Shown: positions 25,258 through 35,526, counted from the first letter of the stretch. The stretch is 64,000 nt of DNA from Paludibacteraceae bacterium (GCA_017461505.1 JAFTXV010000007.1:434001-498000); one strand, 5' to 3'. Notes: a model not told the origin generated them from the letters alone. A program made the numbers and translations.

Positions 25258-27819
25258 ATGGTTATTAAAGTAAGTAACACCAACCAGCCAAACTGGACTG
25301 AGGTGAAAGTAAATGCAAATTTGCCAGAGAATTTGCACAAACTTCAAGAAATTGCCTACAATCTTTGGTGGGTATGGAACTCGGAAGCAAAGAATATCTT
25401 CCGTTACATCGACAACGATGCATGGCACAAAGCACAATCCAACCCTATCGTGCTACTGAATATCATCAGTTATGAGCGCATGGTGGAACTCAGCAAGGAC
25501 AAGAAGTTCATGAAAGAATTGGACGCTATCTATGCTGACTTCCGTGCATATATGGACGAGCCAAAAGATCCAAAGAAACCAAGTGTAGCATACTACTCCA
25601 TGGAGTATGGTTTGACCCAAGTGTTGAAGATTTACTCTGGTGGTCTTGGTGTATTGGCAGGTGACTACTTGAAAGAGGCTTCAGACTGCAACGTGGACAT
25701 GACCGCTATCGGTTTCCTCTATCGTTATGGCTATTTCACCCAAACACTCTCTCCAGAGGGTCAACAAATTGCAAAATACGAGGCACAAAACTTCTCTAAC
25801 TTGCCTATCACTCAAGTGAAAGAGGCTGACGGCACTCCAATGGTAATTGAAGTACCTTATCCAGAGCGCACAGTGAAAGCATACTTGTGGAAAGTGGCTG
25901 TAGGTCGTATCAACTTGTATTTGTTGGATACCGACAACGAGATGAACTCTGAGTGGGATCGTCAGATCACTCACCAACTCTATGGTGGTGACTGGGAGAA
26001 CCGTATCAAGCAAGAGATCATGTTGGGTATGGGTGGTACATTGGCTCTCACCAAGTTGGGCATCAAGAAGGATGTTTACCACTGTAACGAGGGTCACGCA
26101 GCTTTCATGGGCTTGCAACGTATGCTTGACCTCGTGGAGAAAGAGGGCTTGAACTTCCAACAAGCATTGGAGGTAGTTCGTGCGAGCGGTTTGTACACCT
26201 GCCACACTCCAGTGCCAGCAGGTCACGACTACTTCGAGGAGGGCTTGTTCTACAAGTATATGAACTCCTTCCCAGCACGTTTGGGTATCGAGTGGCATGA
26301 TTTGATTGGTATGGGTCGTCAAAACCCATCTGACAATACCGAGAAGTTCTCAATGTCAGTATTTGCATTGAACACTTGCCAAGAGGCTAACGGTGTGAGC
26401 TGGTTGCACGGTGAGGTAAGCAAGAAGATGTTTGCTCCAGTATGGCCAGGTTACTTCGAGGAGGAGTTGCACGTAGATTACGTGACCAACGGTGTGCACA
26501 TGCCAACATGGGCAGCTAGCGAGTGGAAAGCTATCTACAAAGAGATCTTCCCAAAAGAGTGGATCAAAGACCAATCTAACCTCGCAATGTGGGCTCCATA
26601 CAACGATATGCCAGAGGAGAAGATTTGGGCTACTCGTATGAGCTTGAAGAAGAAACTCATCGATTATTTGAGGGAGCAATTCCGCGACAACTGGATGAAG
26701 AGCCAAGGTGATCCTGCTCGTATCGTTCGTGCATTGAATGAGATGAACGCAGACAACCTCATCATTGGTTTCGGTCGTCGTTTTGCAACCTACAAACGTG
26801 CTCACTTGCTCTTTACTGATTTGGAGCGTTTGGATAAGTTGGTAAATAACCCAGATCGTCCAGTACAATTCCTCTTTACCGGTAAGGCTCACCCAGCTGA
26901 TGGTGGTGGTCAAGGTTTGATCAAGCGTATCATCGAGATCAGCCGTATGCCACAGTTCTTGGGTAAGATTATCTTCTTGGAGAACTACGATATGCGCCTT
27001 GCTAAGCGTTTGATTTCTGGTGTGGATATTTGGTTGAACACTCCTACTCGTCCATTGGAGGCATCTGGTACTTCTGGTGAGAAGGCACAAATGAACGGTG
27101 TATTGAACTTCTCTGTGCTTGATGGTTGGTGGAAAGAAGGTTACGTAGAAGGTGCAGGTTGGGCATTGACCGACAAGCGTACTTACGAGAACCAAGCTCA
27201 CCAAGACCAATTGGATGCTGCAACTATCTACCAAATGTTGGAGAAAGAGATTATTCCATTGTACTATGCTAAGAACAGCAAGGGTTACTCTCCAGAGTGG
27301 ATTCAAACTATCAAGAATAGTGTGACCAAGATCACTCCTCGCTTCACTACAAAGCGTATGATGGATGACTATTTCGAGAAGTTCTACAACAAACTCGCTA
27401 AGCGTCACGCATTACTTGGTGCAGACAACTACAAAGTGGCAAAAGAGATTGTAAACTGGAAGAACAATATCGTTGCTAACTGGGATAGCATCGAGGTAGT
27501 AAACTCTACATTGAATGCCAACAGCGCTGAGCTCAACGTGGGTAACAAGTGCACTATCGCTGTTGAGTTGGATACTAAGGGCTTGAACGACAAGGGTATC
27601 GGAATAGAGTTGGTAGCAGTACGTACCTCAACTCACAACAACGACAAGTTGTTCGAGGTTAAGCCATTAGAGTTGGTACAAGCTAAGGGTTCACGTCTCT
27701 TCTTCGAGACTGAGTATCAATTGGCTTACGCTGGCGGTATGAAGTTCGGTTTGCGTATGTATCCAAAGAATGACTTGCTGCCTCACCGTATGGACTTCTG
27801 TTACGTTCGTTGGATTTAA
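25258..27819 (+). CDS. glgP: Alpha-glucan (glycogen) phosphorylase, GT35
   Basis: Pyridoxal-phosphate enzyme releasing glucose-1-phosphate from alpha-1,4-glucans. 853 aa, of the Thermotoga-like bacterial alpha-glucan phosphorylase type with an N-terminal DUF3417-like region (NLPENLHKLQEIAYNLWWVWNSEAK). Conserved words include AYYSMEYGLTQVLKIYSGGLGVLAGDYLKEASD, HCNEGHAAF and the PLP-lysine region LEASGTSGEKAQMNGVLNFSVLDGWW (Lys near 607). The gene uses a highly biased codon set and stands alone with its own promoter, structured leader and terminator, which suggests high expression. Confidence 0.95.
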   Translation: MVIKVSNTNQPNWTEVKVNANLPENLHKLQEIAYNLWWVWNSEAKNIFRYIDNDAWHKAQSNPIVLLNIISYERMVELSKDKKFMKELDAIYADFRAYMDEPKDPKKPSVAYYSMEYGLTQVLKIYSGGLGVLAGDYLKEASDCNVDMTAIGFLYRYGYFTQTLSPEGQQIAKYEAQNFSNLPITQVKEADGTPMVIEVPYPERTVKAYLWKVAVGRINLYLLDTDNEMNSEWDRQITHQLYGGDWENRIKQEIMLGMGGTLALTKLGIKKDVYHCNEGHAAFMGLQRMLDLVEKEGLNFQQALEVVRASGLYTCHTPVPAGHDYFEEGLFYKYMNSFPARLGIEWHDLIGMGRQNPSDNTEKFSMSVFALNTCQEANGVSWLHGEVSKKMFAPVWPGYFEEELHVDYVTNGVHMPTWAASEWKAIYKEIFPKEWIKDQSNLAMWAPYNDMPEEKIWATRMSLKKKLIDYLREQFRDNWMKSQGDPARIVRALNEMNADNLIIGFGRRFATYKRAHLLFTDLERLDKLVNNPDRPVQFLFTGKAHPADGGGQGLIKRIIEISRMPQFLGKIIFLENYDMRLAKRLISGVDIWLNTPTRPLEASGTSGEKAQMNGVLNFSVLDGWWKEGYVEGAGWALTDKRTYENQAHQDQLDAATIYQMLEKEIIPLYYAKNSKGYSPEWIQTIKNSVTKITPRFTTKRMMDDYFEKFYNKLAKRHALLGADNYKVAKEIVNWKNNIVANWDSIEVVNSTLNANSAELNVGNKCTIAVELDTKGLNDKGIGIELVAVRTSTHNNDKLFEVKPLELVQAKGSRLFFETEYQLAYAGGMKFGLRMYPKNDLLPHRMDFCYVRWI

Positions 27820-27843
27820 TTCCTATGAAATCAATAGAAAAAG

Positions 27844-27868
27844 AGACTGCTTCGGCAGTCTTTTTTTT
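27844..27868 (+). terminator. Terminator of the glycogen phosphorylase gene
   Basis: agactgc (27844-27850), loop ttcg, gcagtct (27855-27861), followed by a long T run. Confidence 0.9.
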
Positions 27869-27895
27869 GCCTTGTAGTGTTTAAATGCTAAAAAG

Positions 27896-27927
27896 TTTGC
27901 ATAGTTGCAAATATTTTTGTAATTTTG
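27896..27927 (+). promoter_or_regulatory. Promoter of the nucleoside kinase-SPOR-folE operon
   Basis: TTTG (27896-27899), 20 bp, TAATTTTG (27920-27927). The start codon at 27981 is preceded by aggagg, a strong Shine-Dalgarno sequence of a kind that is rare in this window. Confidence 0.82.
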
Positions 27928-27980
27928 CAGACAAATTTCCAACCCTAGATATTTGAAGGTAAAAAGCAAAAGGAGGAAAA

Positions 27981-29657
27981 ATGCAAAATTTAATCACCAT
28001 CTACTGTAAGAACACGAAGGAGTATGTTCAAATTCCTTGTGGTACATCGCTCAAAGAGTTGGCGGAGCAATTGTCTTTGGATATGCGTTATCCAGTAGTA
28101 GCTGCTCGCGTGAATTACAAGGTTCAAAACCTTAACTTTTTGATTTATAAGCCCAAAGATATTGAGTTTTTAGATATAACCAGCGAGAGTGGAAAGCGTT
28201 GCTATCTTCGCACGTTGAATATGGTGATGGCTTGTGCTGTGAGGGAATTATGGCCAAGTTGCGACTTGCGTCTTGAGCACCCGATAAGTCGTGGTTTTTA
28301 TTGTACTATTCGCGAGTCGCGTGAAGTGGTAAAGGAGATAACTCCAGAAGTGATATCTCAGTTGAAGGCTCGTATGGAACAGATCATAGCTGAGAATCGT
28401 CCAATTATCACAGAAGAGCGTCAAACGAAAGAGGTGATTAAGCTGTTCGCAGACCGCAAGGATGGTGAAACAACCTTGTTTGAGACATTGGGTAATCCAT
28501 ATTGCCGCTACTACCGAATGGGGGATTACATTGATTACTACACGGGTGCTTTGATGCCTTCGACTGGGTATATCCACTTGTTCGATATTGAGGAATATAA
28601 TGGTAATATTTTGCTTCGCGTACCATCTCGTCGTGATCCAAATCAGTTGGGAGAGCGTTGTATGCAAGATAAGCGATTTGGTATATTCAAGGAGTATGTG
28701 GGGTGGAACAAGTTGCTGCATATCAGTAATGTAGGTGAGTTTAACAGAGCATGCAAGAATCAGAAAAGTTTTGAGATGATCAAGTTGTCCGAGGCTTTGC
28801 ATGAGAAGAAAGTGGCTCAGATAGCCGACCAAATAGCGCATCGCGAGACAGGCATTCCAAGGTTTGTGTTGATATCAGGCCCTAGCTCTTCGGGCAAGAC
28901 AACATTCTCGAAGCGTTTGACTATTCAGTTGATGGTCAATGGAATACGTCCGGTTGTAATATCGATGGATAATTATTTTGTCAATCGTGAGGATACTCCG
29001 CGTGACGAGAATGGCGAATGGGATTTTGAGCATTTGGAGACATTGGACTTGCCGTTGTTCCGTCAGCATTTAGCTGAGTTGCTAGATGGTAAAACCATCA
29101 AATTGCCATTTTATAATTTTGAGACAGGTAAGCGTGAATATCGTGGGGAGACTCTTCATTTGGAAAAGGATACTGTGGTAATATTGGAGGGATTGCATGC
29201 TTTAAATCCAGAATTGATTCCAAATATTCCTCGTGAGATGACGTTTAAAATCTATGTTAGTGCGTTGACAACAGTAAACTTGGATAATCATAATTGGATT
29301 CCAACGAGTGATGTGCGTTTGATTCGTCGCATAGTACGTGATTATCGTTATCGTGGATATTCAGCGATAGAAACTATTGCACGTCTTGCTAGTGTGCAGC
29401 GTGGTGAAGATCGTTGGATTGCTCCTTTCCAGGAAGAGGCGGATGTGATGTTTAATTCGGCATTATTGTTTGAATTGGCGGTGTTGAAACGTCATGCCGA
29501 GCCGATATTGGATGAAGTGCCAAAGTATTGCGATGAATATACAACAGCCCATAGGCTGAAAAAATATTTGAGTTATTTTGAATCAATCCCTGAGCGTGAG
29601 ATTCCTCCTACATCATTCTTGCGCGAGTTTGTGGGTGGTAGTTCGTTTAGGTATTAA
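27981..29657 (+). CDS. Nucleoside (uridine-type) kinase with N-terminal TGS and ThrRS-like domains
   Basis: A 558-aa Bacteroidota-type fusion. Residues 1-60 form a TGS domain (TIYCKNTKEYVQIPCGTSLKELAEQL), followed by a threonyl-tRNA synthetase second-domain-like region (HPISRGFYCTI and YYTGALMPSTGYIHLFDIEEYNGNILLR), and a C-terminal P-loop kinase of the uridine kinase / phosphoribulokinase family. Walker A is ISGPSSSGKTTFSKR near residue 293, and VISMDNYFVNREDTP carries the catalytic Asp. The substrate is probably a pyrimidine nucleoside, but this has not been tested for the fused form as far as I know. SPOR and folE genes follow closely. Confidence 0.9.
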   Translation: MQNLITIYCKNTKEYVQIPCGTSLKELAEQLSLDMRYPVVAARVNYKVQNLNFLIYKPKDIEFLDITSESGKRCYLRTLNMVMACAVRELWPSCDLRLEHPISRGFYCTIRESREVVKEITPEVISQLKARMEQIIAENRPIITEERQTKEVIKLFADRKDGETTLFETLGNPYCRYYRMGDYIDYYTGALMPSTGYIHLFDIEEYNGNILLRVPSRRDPNQLGERCMQDKRFGIFKEYVGWNKLLHISNVGEFNRACKNQKSFEMIKLSEALHEKKVAQIADQIAHRETGIPRFVLISGPSSSGKTTFSKRLTIQLMVNGIRPVVISMDNYFVNREDTPRDENGEWDFEHLETLDLPLFRQHLAELLDGKTIKLPFYNFETGKREYRGETLHLEKDTVVILEGLHALNPELIPNIPREMTFKIYVSALTTVNLDNHNWIPTSDVRLIRRIVRDYRYRGYSAIETIARLASVQRGEDRWIAPFQEEADVMFNSALLFELAVLKRHAEPILDEVPKYCDEYTTAHRLKKYLSYFESIPEREIPPTSFLREFVGGSSFRY

Positions 29658-29668
29658 ATTGAAAAAAT

Positions 29669-30178
29669 ATGAAGCGGATATTGTTTCTATGTGGTATATT
29701 GTGTGTCGCGTTGTCGGCACGTTGCCAAAGTGTAGAGCAAGATACTATTTTGATGGTAGATAGTGTTGCAGCGGATAGTATTGAGGTAGAAGATACAGTG
29801 CATGTAGTACTGCTGACCGATGTAATGGAAAATGCGGTGGTGTACCAAGATTCGTTGGTGCGCGAATTAATGATTAACAAGCGCCTTGGTATTCAACGTG
29901 GTGTACAAGAGGTGAATGGTTATCGCGTACAAGTATTTTCGTCGAATCAGCAACAAAGTGCAAAAAATAGGGCGTTGTTGTTGCAACAAGATTTGTCGAG
30001 TCAGCTGGAAGAGCCTGTATATGCTATTTCTGAACCTCCATTTTGGAAGGTGCGTATTGGTAACTTCTTGACGCGTGAGGAAGCCAATGATTATCGTATG
30101 ACATTTGTCGCTCAATATCCTGAATTACAAGGAAGTACGTATGTGGTTCCTGATAAAGTAATAGTAATTAATAAATAA
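29669..30178 (+). CDS. Exported SPOR-domain protein
   Basis: 169 aa with a signal peptide ([19 protein letters not shown]), a polar linker rich in Val, Asp and Ser, and a C-terminal SPOR domain starting at [26 protein letters not shown] and ending with [24 protein letters not shown] domains bind denuded peptidoglycan glycan strands, often at the division septum. It lies 11 bases after the kinase gene and 2 bases before folE; no functional link to either is obvious. Confidence 0.88.
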   Translation: MKRILFLCGILCVALSARCQSVEQDTILMVDSVAADSIEVEDTVHVVLLTDVMENAVVYQDSLVRELMINKRLGIQRGVQEVNGYRVQVFSSNQQQSAKNRALLLQQDLSSQLEEPVYAISEPPFWKVRIGNFLTREEANDYRMTFVAQYPELQGSTYVVPDKVIVINK

Positions 30179-30180
30179 GG

Positions 30181-30768
30181 ATGGATATGGTTAATACTTT
30201 TGTACCGTCTGAAGAGACTACTCAGCTGATTGCTCAACATATACAAGAAATTATTCGTCTTTTGGGCGAAGATGCTCATCGTGAGGGTTTAGTGAAAACC
30301 CCTACTCGTGTAGGAGAGGCGATGCAATTTCTTACGCAAGGATATATGCAAAATGCAGAAGATATTTTGCGCGGTGCGTTGTTTGAAGAGGACTATCGTC
30401 AGATGGTTGTGGTGAAAGATATTCCCTTTTACTCGCTATGCGAACATCATATGTTGCCCTTTTTCGGGAAGGCTCATGTCGCGTATATCCCCAATGGCAA
30501 AATTACGGGTTTGAGCAAGATAGCTCGCGTGGTGGATGTGTTTGCACATCGTTTGCAAGTGCAAGAGCGTATGACTACACAAATTAAGGATTGTATCCAG
30601 CAGACACTCAATCCGCTAGGTGTGATGGTAGTGATAGAGGCAGAGCACTTATGCATGCAAATGCGTGGGGTACAAAAACCCCATGCGGTGACCACAACAA
30701 GTGATTTTACTGGCGCTTTTAATCGTGCAGAAACTCGTGAGGAGTTTATGAATTTGATACGTAGTTAG
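30181..30768 (+). CDS. folE: GTP cyclohydrolase I
   Basis: Converts GTP to 7,8-dihydroneopterin triphosphate, the first step of folate (and queuosine) synthesis. 195 aa with the zinc ligands in [22 protein letters not shown] (Cys and His near 86-89) and a later Cys in [19 protein letters not shown]. The [23 protein letters not shown] helix region is conserved. It shares a transcript with the SPOR and kinase genes. Its TAG stop overlaps the TAA of the convergent porZ-like gene by two bases. Confidence 0.95.
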   Translation: MDMVNTFVPSEETTQLIAQHIQEIIRLLGEDAHREGLVKTPTRVGEAMQFLTQGYMQNAEDILRGALFEEDYRQMVVVKDIPFYSLCEHHMLPFFGKAHVAYIPNGKITGLSKIARVVDVFAHRLQVQERMTTQIKDCIQQTLNPLGVMVVIEAEHLCMQMRGVQKPHAVTTTSDFTGAFNRAETREEFMNLIRS

Positions 30769-33134
30769 TTCATAACTAGAATTTTTACCACTCCATGTCC
30801 ATTGCCGTCTGTGGTATTACAAAGTGCGGTATAAACCCCGGATGCAACTCGTTTGCCTTGTGTATTGGTTCCGTCCCATGCAGCTGAACCGCCAGTACAT
30901 TTGATTGTTTGTACTAGATTTCCACCTGTATCAACTATGCGAACTTCAGTATTTTCCATTGCACCTACAATGGTTATATATCCGTAATAGTTTGCAGCAA
31001 CAGGGTTGGGGTAGGCGTATAATGTGGAAAAGTCTTCTTTCGGTTCGGTAGCATCACTCATATAAGAAACTAAACCACCACCAGTACCGACAAACACTTC
31101 GCCAGTTGATGGGCTGATAGCAAGCGAGAGAATAGTATTGCTTGGCAAAAGTGAGTTTTCTGTGGTAAAATGTGCAACTGTTTCTAGGGTATATTCCGCA
31201 TCTTCCTTATTTTCAGTATAATCCATTAGATATAGTCCAGAGGAGGCTGTTCCAATCCATATGCGGTTTGCTCCGTCGATAGCGATAGCATTTATTCGCT
31301 CATTATCAAGTAGATAGTCACCTAGCTGTGTTCCATCATTGCGAGGCATAATAATTCGCTCGCATTTGTTGGACGTAGTGAAATCAACACTAGGTGGAAT
31401 AATGAAGAGTCCTGTGGATGTTCCTATCCAAATTGTATTATTTTTGTCTTGTGCTATGGAATAAATAAATTCGGGTGTTATTTGATTTCCATTTTGATCT
31501 ATCCAGGAGGTTCGGAAGGTTGTCTTATCATCTTTTGGATTATCGGGTGTACCATTATCTTGTAACAAGACTACTCCTGTTATGTTGCGAGCAATAGCAA
31601 TCCACTTGTTCGATGGATTGCGACGATCCATTAAGATCTCTTCTGGTGTTTCTAATCGAATAAGTTTATTTTGTTTGTCGTATAGTTGAAAAGATGTCCA
31701 TTTCCCAGCAGGAGAAACTACATGTATTGTTCCGTATATGGTAGAACTATTTCCTGTATTTAGAATCCATAGATTACCTTTGTCATCATACATTATTCCG
31801 TCTGTTCGGGTATACAAGGCTGGATTATCAGGTGCAGCCGCTATGAGATTACTATTATTGGGCGTATAGTGTTTAACCACTTTTTCTCCTTGCATCTCCA
31901 ACATACCTGTTCCAAAAGTGGTGACAAAGTAGTGTTTAGAGTCATTAGGATCTTGGGCAACATTCATGATATCATAAACAGGTATATTGCCGAGCTGTTC
32001 CACCAATGTACCATTCTTGATATTGGTCCAACTACCATTTTCATATATCATTATTTCTCCCATGCGCATGTTTTGCGTAGCCCAACGTCCTCCAGGGAGC
32101 ATATATAATTTATTTCCAAATATGCGTAAGCGATATGAAGTGTTGCTATTGGGGCCTTCTGGACGGTAGGTAGCTTGTGCAGTATTATCTTTATAACGTA
32201 CTAATCCTTCATCTCCAGTGCCCAACCAAAATAGATTGTTTTCTTCCTTTACATCGTTTACATAGCCATACAATAGTGCCCTTTCCATATGAAAATCATT
32301 GTACACTTCTAATGCCCCATGGGCATTTTCAGGTAGGACATATATATGATTCTCTGTTTTGCAGATACCTCGAAGAACATAATCGGATTTTATCGATTTC
32401 CATTGTTTATTAATCAGCACCGATAGTTGATTATTTTGCACCACATATATATTCCCTTTGTGGGCTTTCATACCTTGAATTTTTCCTGCATTAGTTAATG
32501 GTTGTGCCTGCCAGAAATTATAATCCGATAGATTTGCCGACAAATGGGCTATATATAATTCTTTTTCTGTGATTGCGTAAAGTACATCATCATTGATGGT
32601 AATAGCATCCACATGGACTTCGCTCGAATTTTTGCCGATATAATATGTATCTTTTATTTCCATCTTGTGCATATCCACCACCAACACCCCAAAACTCATT
32701 GCTAGATATGCAAGTTCTTCGTGCATATAGATGTCGTTTGCTTGTTTCGACACGCTCATTTGTTTTACAAATAAGTCAGAGATATTATAGATATTGCCTT
32801 TTTGATCTATGATATCCAATTGTCCATCTTGGTAGGTGATTAGCATTTTATTCAGCACCTTATTATAGGCAATATGGTCAATGTGTGCACTACTTAACCC
32901 ATTTAGGCGTGTATATTGTTCTATTTCGTCTGTTTTTTTGTTTACAGAAAACAACGAATTTGCAGATAACGCATAGACATAATCTCCCAATATGACAACT
33001 TCATCTACACCTGTAAATGCAGTATGAGCATGCCATTGATACACATTTCCAAATGTTTCGTCTTCAGCCATAGCAGGAGTAGATGCCATGCAGGTGGATA
33101 ATATAAATAATGTAAATAATAGATATCGCCTCAT
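30765..33134 (-). CDS. porZ: PorZ-like beta-propeller protein with type IX secretion-style C-terminus
   Basis: 789 aa with a signal peptide ([23 protein letters not shown]). The first part has PorZ N-terminal propeller repeats ([46 protein letters not shown]); the second half has two-component-regulator-propeller motifs ([24 protein letters not shown] and [24 protein letters not shown]). The end is a T9SS-type C-terminal domain ([17 protein letters not shown] ... [22 protein letters not shown] ... VKILVMN). PorZ is a cell-surface part of the T9SS attachment complex in Porphyromonas gingivalis. I chose the ATG at 33134 at the signal peptide. Other propeller proteins with sorting domains are the alternative. 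Confidence 0.8.
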   Translation of the reverse strand: MRRYLLFTLFILSTCMASTPAMAEDETFGNVYQWHAHTAFTGVDEVVILGDYVYALSANSLFSVNKKTDEIEQYTRLNGLSSAHIDHIAYNKVLNKMLITYQDGQLDIIDQKGNIYNISDLFVKQMSVSKQANDIYMHEELAYLAMSFGVLVVDMHKMEIKDTYYIGKNSSEVHVDAITINDDVLYAITEKELYIAHLSANLSDYNFWQAQPLTNAGKIQGMKAHKGNIYVVQNNQLSVLINKQWKSIKSDYVLRGICKTENHIYVLPENAHGALEVYNDFHMERALLYGYVNDVKEENNLFWLGTGDEGLVRYKDNTAQATYRPEGPNSNTSYRLRIFGNKLYMLPGGRWATQNMRMGEIMIYENGSWTNIKNGTLVEQLGNIPVYDIMNVAQDPNDSKHYFVTTFGTGMLEMQGEKVVKHYTPNNSNLIAAAPDNPALYTRTDGIMYDDKGNLWILNTGNSSTIYGTIHVVSPAGKWTSFQLYDKQNKLIRLETPEEILMDRRNPSNKWIAIARNITGVVLLQDNGTPDNPKDDKTTFRTSWIDQNGNQITPEFIYSIAQDKNNTIWIGTSTGLFIIPPSVDFTTSNKCERIIMPRNDGTQLGDYLLDNERINAIAIDGANRIWIGTASSGLYLMDYTENKEDAEYTLETVAHFTTENSLLPSNTILSLAISPSTGEVFVGTGGGLVSYMSDATEPKEDFSTLYAYPNPVAANYYGYITIVGAMENTEVRIVDTGGNLVQTIKCTGGSAAWDGTNTQGKRVASGVYTALCNTTDGNGHGVVKILVMN

Positions 33135-33145
33135 AATAATATAAA

Positions 33146-33745
33146 TCATTGATTATCAACTAACTTTCTCAACTCTTCCATCGCTCTAGCACGATGACTG
33201 ATGGTGTTTTTTACCTCTGCACTCAGGCTGGCAAACGTCTTTTCGTATCCTTCGGGAATAAATACTGGGTCATATCCAAATCCCCCTTCGCCCTCTTCTT
33301 GCGTCGCTATCTTACCATTCACGATGCCCTCCACTTGCTGTTCCTTATCGCCCATGATTAGCGTCACTACTGTTCTAAAACGTGCACCTCGATGAGTCAC
33401 GCCATCCAACTCCCGCAACGCTTTTTGTCGGTTGTTCACATCCTTCGCTTCATCACCTGCCCAGCGAGCTGTACGCACACCAGGTACACCATTCAGAGCG
33501 GCGATCTCTAGCCCTGTGTCATCGGCAAACACACCATCAATGTCCTTCTGCAGGTCTTGCTCCGTGAGCCAATTCCACACCTCGCGAGCCTTCAACGCGG
33601 AGTTGGCTTCCAATGTCTCGCCTGTTTCTTCAATCTCTTGAACAAATCCTATCTCGCGCAAACTGACAACTTCTACTGAAGTTGGAAGAATCTGACACAC
33701 TTCTTCTAATTTATGCTTATTGTTCGATGCAAAGACTAATTTCAT
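33146..33745 (-). CDS. rdgB: XTP/dITP diphosphatase (HAM1 family)
   Basis: Removes non-canonical purine triphosphates (XTP, dITP, ITP) from the nucleotide pool. 199 aa with the substrate-binding N-terminus VFASNNKHKLEEV, the catalytic FADDTGLEIAALNGVPGVRTARWAG (Asp near 75) and the end segment SHRARAMEEL. It lies 11 bases upstream of the porZ-like gene on the same strand. Promoter: CAAAGTTA (33771-33778; TAACTTTG on the minus strand) with a TTTG at 33798-33801. Confidence 0.95.
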   Translation of the reverse strand: MKLVFASNNKHKLEEVCQILPTSVEVVSLREIGFVQEIEETGETLEANSALKAREVWNWLTEQDLQKDIDGVFADDTGLEIAALNGVPGVRTARWAGDEAKDVNNRQKALRELDGVTHRGARFRTVVTLIMGDKEQQVEGIVNGKIATQEEGEGGFGYDPVFIPEGYEKTFASLSAEVKNTISHRARAMEELRKLVDNQ

Positions 33746-33770
33746 ATCTAAAAATCCAACTAAAATCGTG

Positions 33771-33801
33771 CAAAGTTACGCTTTTTTGCACAAATATCAA
33801 A
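33771..33801 (-). promoter_or_regulatory. Promoter of rdgB
   Basis: Minus-strand TTTG (33798-33801), 19 bp, TAACTTTG (33771-33778); the start codon at 33745 is about 25 bases downstream. Confidence 0.7.
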
Positions 33802-33816
33802 ATATTTTGCTTCAGA

Positions 33817-33849
33817 TTTGGTATATTCGACCATTTTTTTGTACTTTTG
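33817..33849 (+). promoter_or_regulatory. Promoter of the DUF2147 gene
   Basis: TTTG (33817-33820), 21 bp, TACTTTTG (33842-33849). It overlaps none of the rdgB promoter, so the two genes have back-to-back promoters. Confidence 0.8.
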
Positions 33850-33895
33850 CCACGAAAATTTGAAACAATTTAAATAACTTTAATTGATAACAGTT

Positions 33896-34330
33896 ATGAA
33901 TAAACGTAATTTTTTCCTATCGTTAGCCCTCATTTTGACGGCTACATTGTGTGCCCAAACTCCTATCTTGGGCGAGTGGATCAGTGTGGATGATGCTACT
34001 GGCGAACAAAAATCTGTTGTAAAAATCTATCAAGCTGCAGATGGCAAGTACTATGGAGACATTATCCAATTGTTTGGTGAAAACGCTGCTACTGCTGTCT
34101 GCGAAGAGTGTGTGGGAGAAGAGCACAACAAGCCAATCGTAGGCTTGACCATCATTCGTGACATGCAACTCAAGGATGGCGAATTGCGTGGTGGCAAGGT
34201 GCTTGATCCTGACAATGGTAAGTTCTACTACGCTAAGATCTACCTCAAGAACGGCAACCTTATTCTTCGTGGTTCATTGGACAAAGCGGGTGTGTTAGGC
34301 AGAAGCCAAACTTGGTTGCCTAAAAACTAA
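33896..34330 (+). CDS. Exported DUF2147 protein
   Basis: 144 aa with a signal peptide (MNKRNFFLSLALILTATLCAQ) and a DUF2147 lipocalin-like domain: ILGEWISVDDATGEQKSVVKIYQ, then CEECVGEEHNKPIVGLTIIRDM and GKVLDPDNGKFYYAKIYLKNGNLILRGSLDKAGVLGRSQTW. Family members in other bacteria bind or respond to envelope stress, but no biochemical role is settled. The start at 33896 is four codons after another ATG and gives the better signal peptide. A bidirectional terminator follows. Confidence 0.88.
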   Translation: MNKRNFFLSLALILTATLCAQTPILGEWISVDDATGEQKSVVKIYQAADGKYYGDIIQLFGENAATAVCEECVGEEHNKPIVGLTIIRDMQLKDGELRGGKVLDPDNGKFYYAKIYLKNGNLILRGSLDKAGVLGRSQTWLPKN

Positions 34331-34350
34331 CCTATTGATTTATAGAAGCA

Positions 34351-34378
34351 AAAAGACTGCCCTCGGGCAGTCTTTTTT
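34351..34378. terminator. Bidirectional terminator between the DUF2147 and HIT genes
   Basis: aaaagactgccc (34351-34362) and gggcagtctttt (34365-34376) are exact complements with a 2-base loop; A and T runs flank both sides. Confidence 0.9.
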
Positions 34379-34401
34379 GTCTTATTGCATTCCTCGGATG
34401 A

Positions 34402-34806
34402 CTATTTCTTCATTGCCTCTGCGATAGCATTGGCTATCTCTGCCATCTCTTCTGCAGGCAATGTCATCTTGGGATTCGCGAACGACATATCCCCCTCTTT
34501 GCTGATTGGAATCAGGTGCATATGCACGTGTGGAACTTCCAATCCTATTACTGCCACACCCACGCGCTTGCACTCCACAGCTCCTTTGATCCCTTTAGCT
34601 ACTTGCTTGGAAAATACCAACATCTCGCTCAGGATATCATCATCCAAATCAAAGATATAATCTGCCTCTGGTTCTGCCAATTTGGGTACAATCAGCGTAT
34701 GTCCTTTTTGCAGGGGATTGATGTCCAAAAATGCATAAAACTTGTCATTCTCCGCCACTTTGTAGCTTGGAATTTCGCCATTGATGATTCGTGTGAAGAT
34801 GGTCAT
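34402..34806 (-). CDS. HIT-family nucleotide hydrolase/transferase
   Basis: Histidine-triad protein of 134 aa. The triad is HVHMHLIPI near residues 94-102, and the N-terminal IFTRIINGEIPSYKVAENDKFYAFLDINPLQKGHTLIVPK matches the Hint/HinT-like branch. Hint proteins hydrolyse adenosine phosphoramidates and aminoacyl-adenylates. It lies 11 bases after greA on the same strand and is probably co-transcribed with it. Confidence 0.92.
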   Translation of the reverse strand: MTIFTRIINGEIPSYKVAENDKFYAFLDINPLQKGHTLIVPKLAEPEADYIFDLDDDILSEMLVFSKQVAKGIKGAVECKRVGVAVIGLEVPHVHMHLIPISKEGDMSFANPKMTLPAEEMAEIANAIAEAMKK

Positions 34807-34817
34807 AACGATGTGTA

Positions 34818-35288
34818 TTAAAGACTGATTTCCAATACCTTAAATTGCAATTTGCCTGCAGGTACTACCACCTCTGCTATGTCCCCCACTTTCTTGCCGA
34901 GCAAGCCTTTTGCGATAGGGGTTGTGGTGGCCAATTTGCCTTCTGCCACGTTTGCCTCGCCCTCTGTCACCAATTGATATATTTTCTCTTGGTTGGTCTT
35001 GAGGTTGAGTACACGGACTTTGGTCAAAATCTGTACCTCATCGGTGTTGATGTCATTCTCATCAATGATACGAGCGTCGATAATCTTGGATTTGATCAAC
35101 GCAATTTTGCTTTCGAGCACTCCTTGTTCTTCTTTTGCTGCATCATACTCGGCATTCTCACTCAAGTCGCCTTTCTCACGCGCCTCGGCAATCGCGGCGA
35201 TCACGCGTGGACGCTCTACCGACTCTAAGAATTGGAGCTCATCTTTCAGTTTTTGAAGACCTTCTGCGGTCATGTAGGTTGTTGCCAT
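34818..35288 (-). CDS. greA: Transcription elongation factor GreA
   Basis: Rescues backtracked RNA polymerase by stimulating transcript cleavage. 156 aa: an N-terminal antiparallel coiled coil (about residues 8-75) with the acidic tip in AREKGDLSENAEYDAAKEEQG (Asp and Glu near 41-44), then a C-terminal FKBP-like domain (ITTPIAKGLLGKKVGDIAEVVVPAG). The gene lies 8 bases after a 43-aa ORF on the same strand and upstream of the HIT gene. Confidence 0.95.
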   Translation of the reverse strand: MATTYMTAEGLQKLKDELQFLESVERPRVIAAIAEAREKGDLSENAEYDAAKEEQGVLESKIALIKSKIIDARIIDENDINTDEVQILTKVRVLNLKTNQEKIYQLVTEGEANVAEGKLATTTPIAKGLLGKKVGDIAEVVVPAGKLQFKVLEISL

Positions 35289-35296
35289 ATCTTTTA

Positions 35297-35428
35297 TTAG
35301 TATTTTCTATTTAGGATCTCGTTGGCGATAAACGCTTTCTTAACCTCTTGAATATCAGAGAAGTCTGGAAGCAAATTTTCTTGCTCCTCTACCTCGGTAA
35401 TAGGTGTAATTTTCGTATTATCTTTCAT
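35297..35428 (-). CDS. 43-aa acidic/basic small protein upstream of greA
   Basis: The frame starts at the ATG at 35428, 5 bases after an agagg Shine-Dalgarno-like run, and ends 8 bases before greA. The peptide begins MKDNTKITPITEVEEQENLL and ends KAFIANEILNRKY: an acidic first half and a basic helical second half, with no signal peptide or Cys. It lies between a clear promoter (35573-35604) and greA in the same direction, so it should be transcribed. I do not recognise a family. It could be a real small protein or a leader peptide affecting greA. Confidence 0.6.
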   Translation of the reverse strand: MKDNTKITPITEVEEQENLLPDFSDIQEVKKAFIANEILNRKY

Positions 35429-35498
35429 ATCCTCTTTATATAATTATACCACCCTCTCACAAGGATGGAATCCGTTTTATTCTCGGCTGACTTAAAAA

Positions 35499-35526
35499 CA
35501 ACGAGAAACTTCCCAGCCTCTCGTTG
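35499..35526 (-). promoter_or_regulatory. Leader hairpin upstream of the 43-aa ORF and greA
   Basis: caacgaga (35499-35506) and tctcgttg (35519-35526) are exact complements. They lie in a leader of about 140 bases between the promoter and the small ORF. Confidence 0.6.

Noticed and set aside
26356..27408. 350-aa open frame on the minus strand inside glgP
   Set aside because: It is antisense to a highly codon-biased gene with full family motifs; long opposite frames are a by-product of that codon bias.
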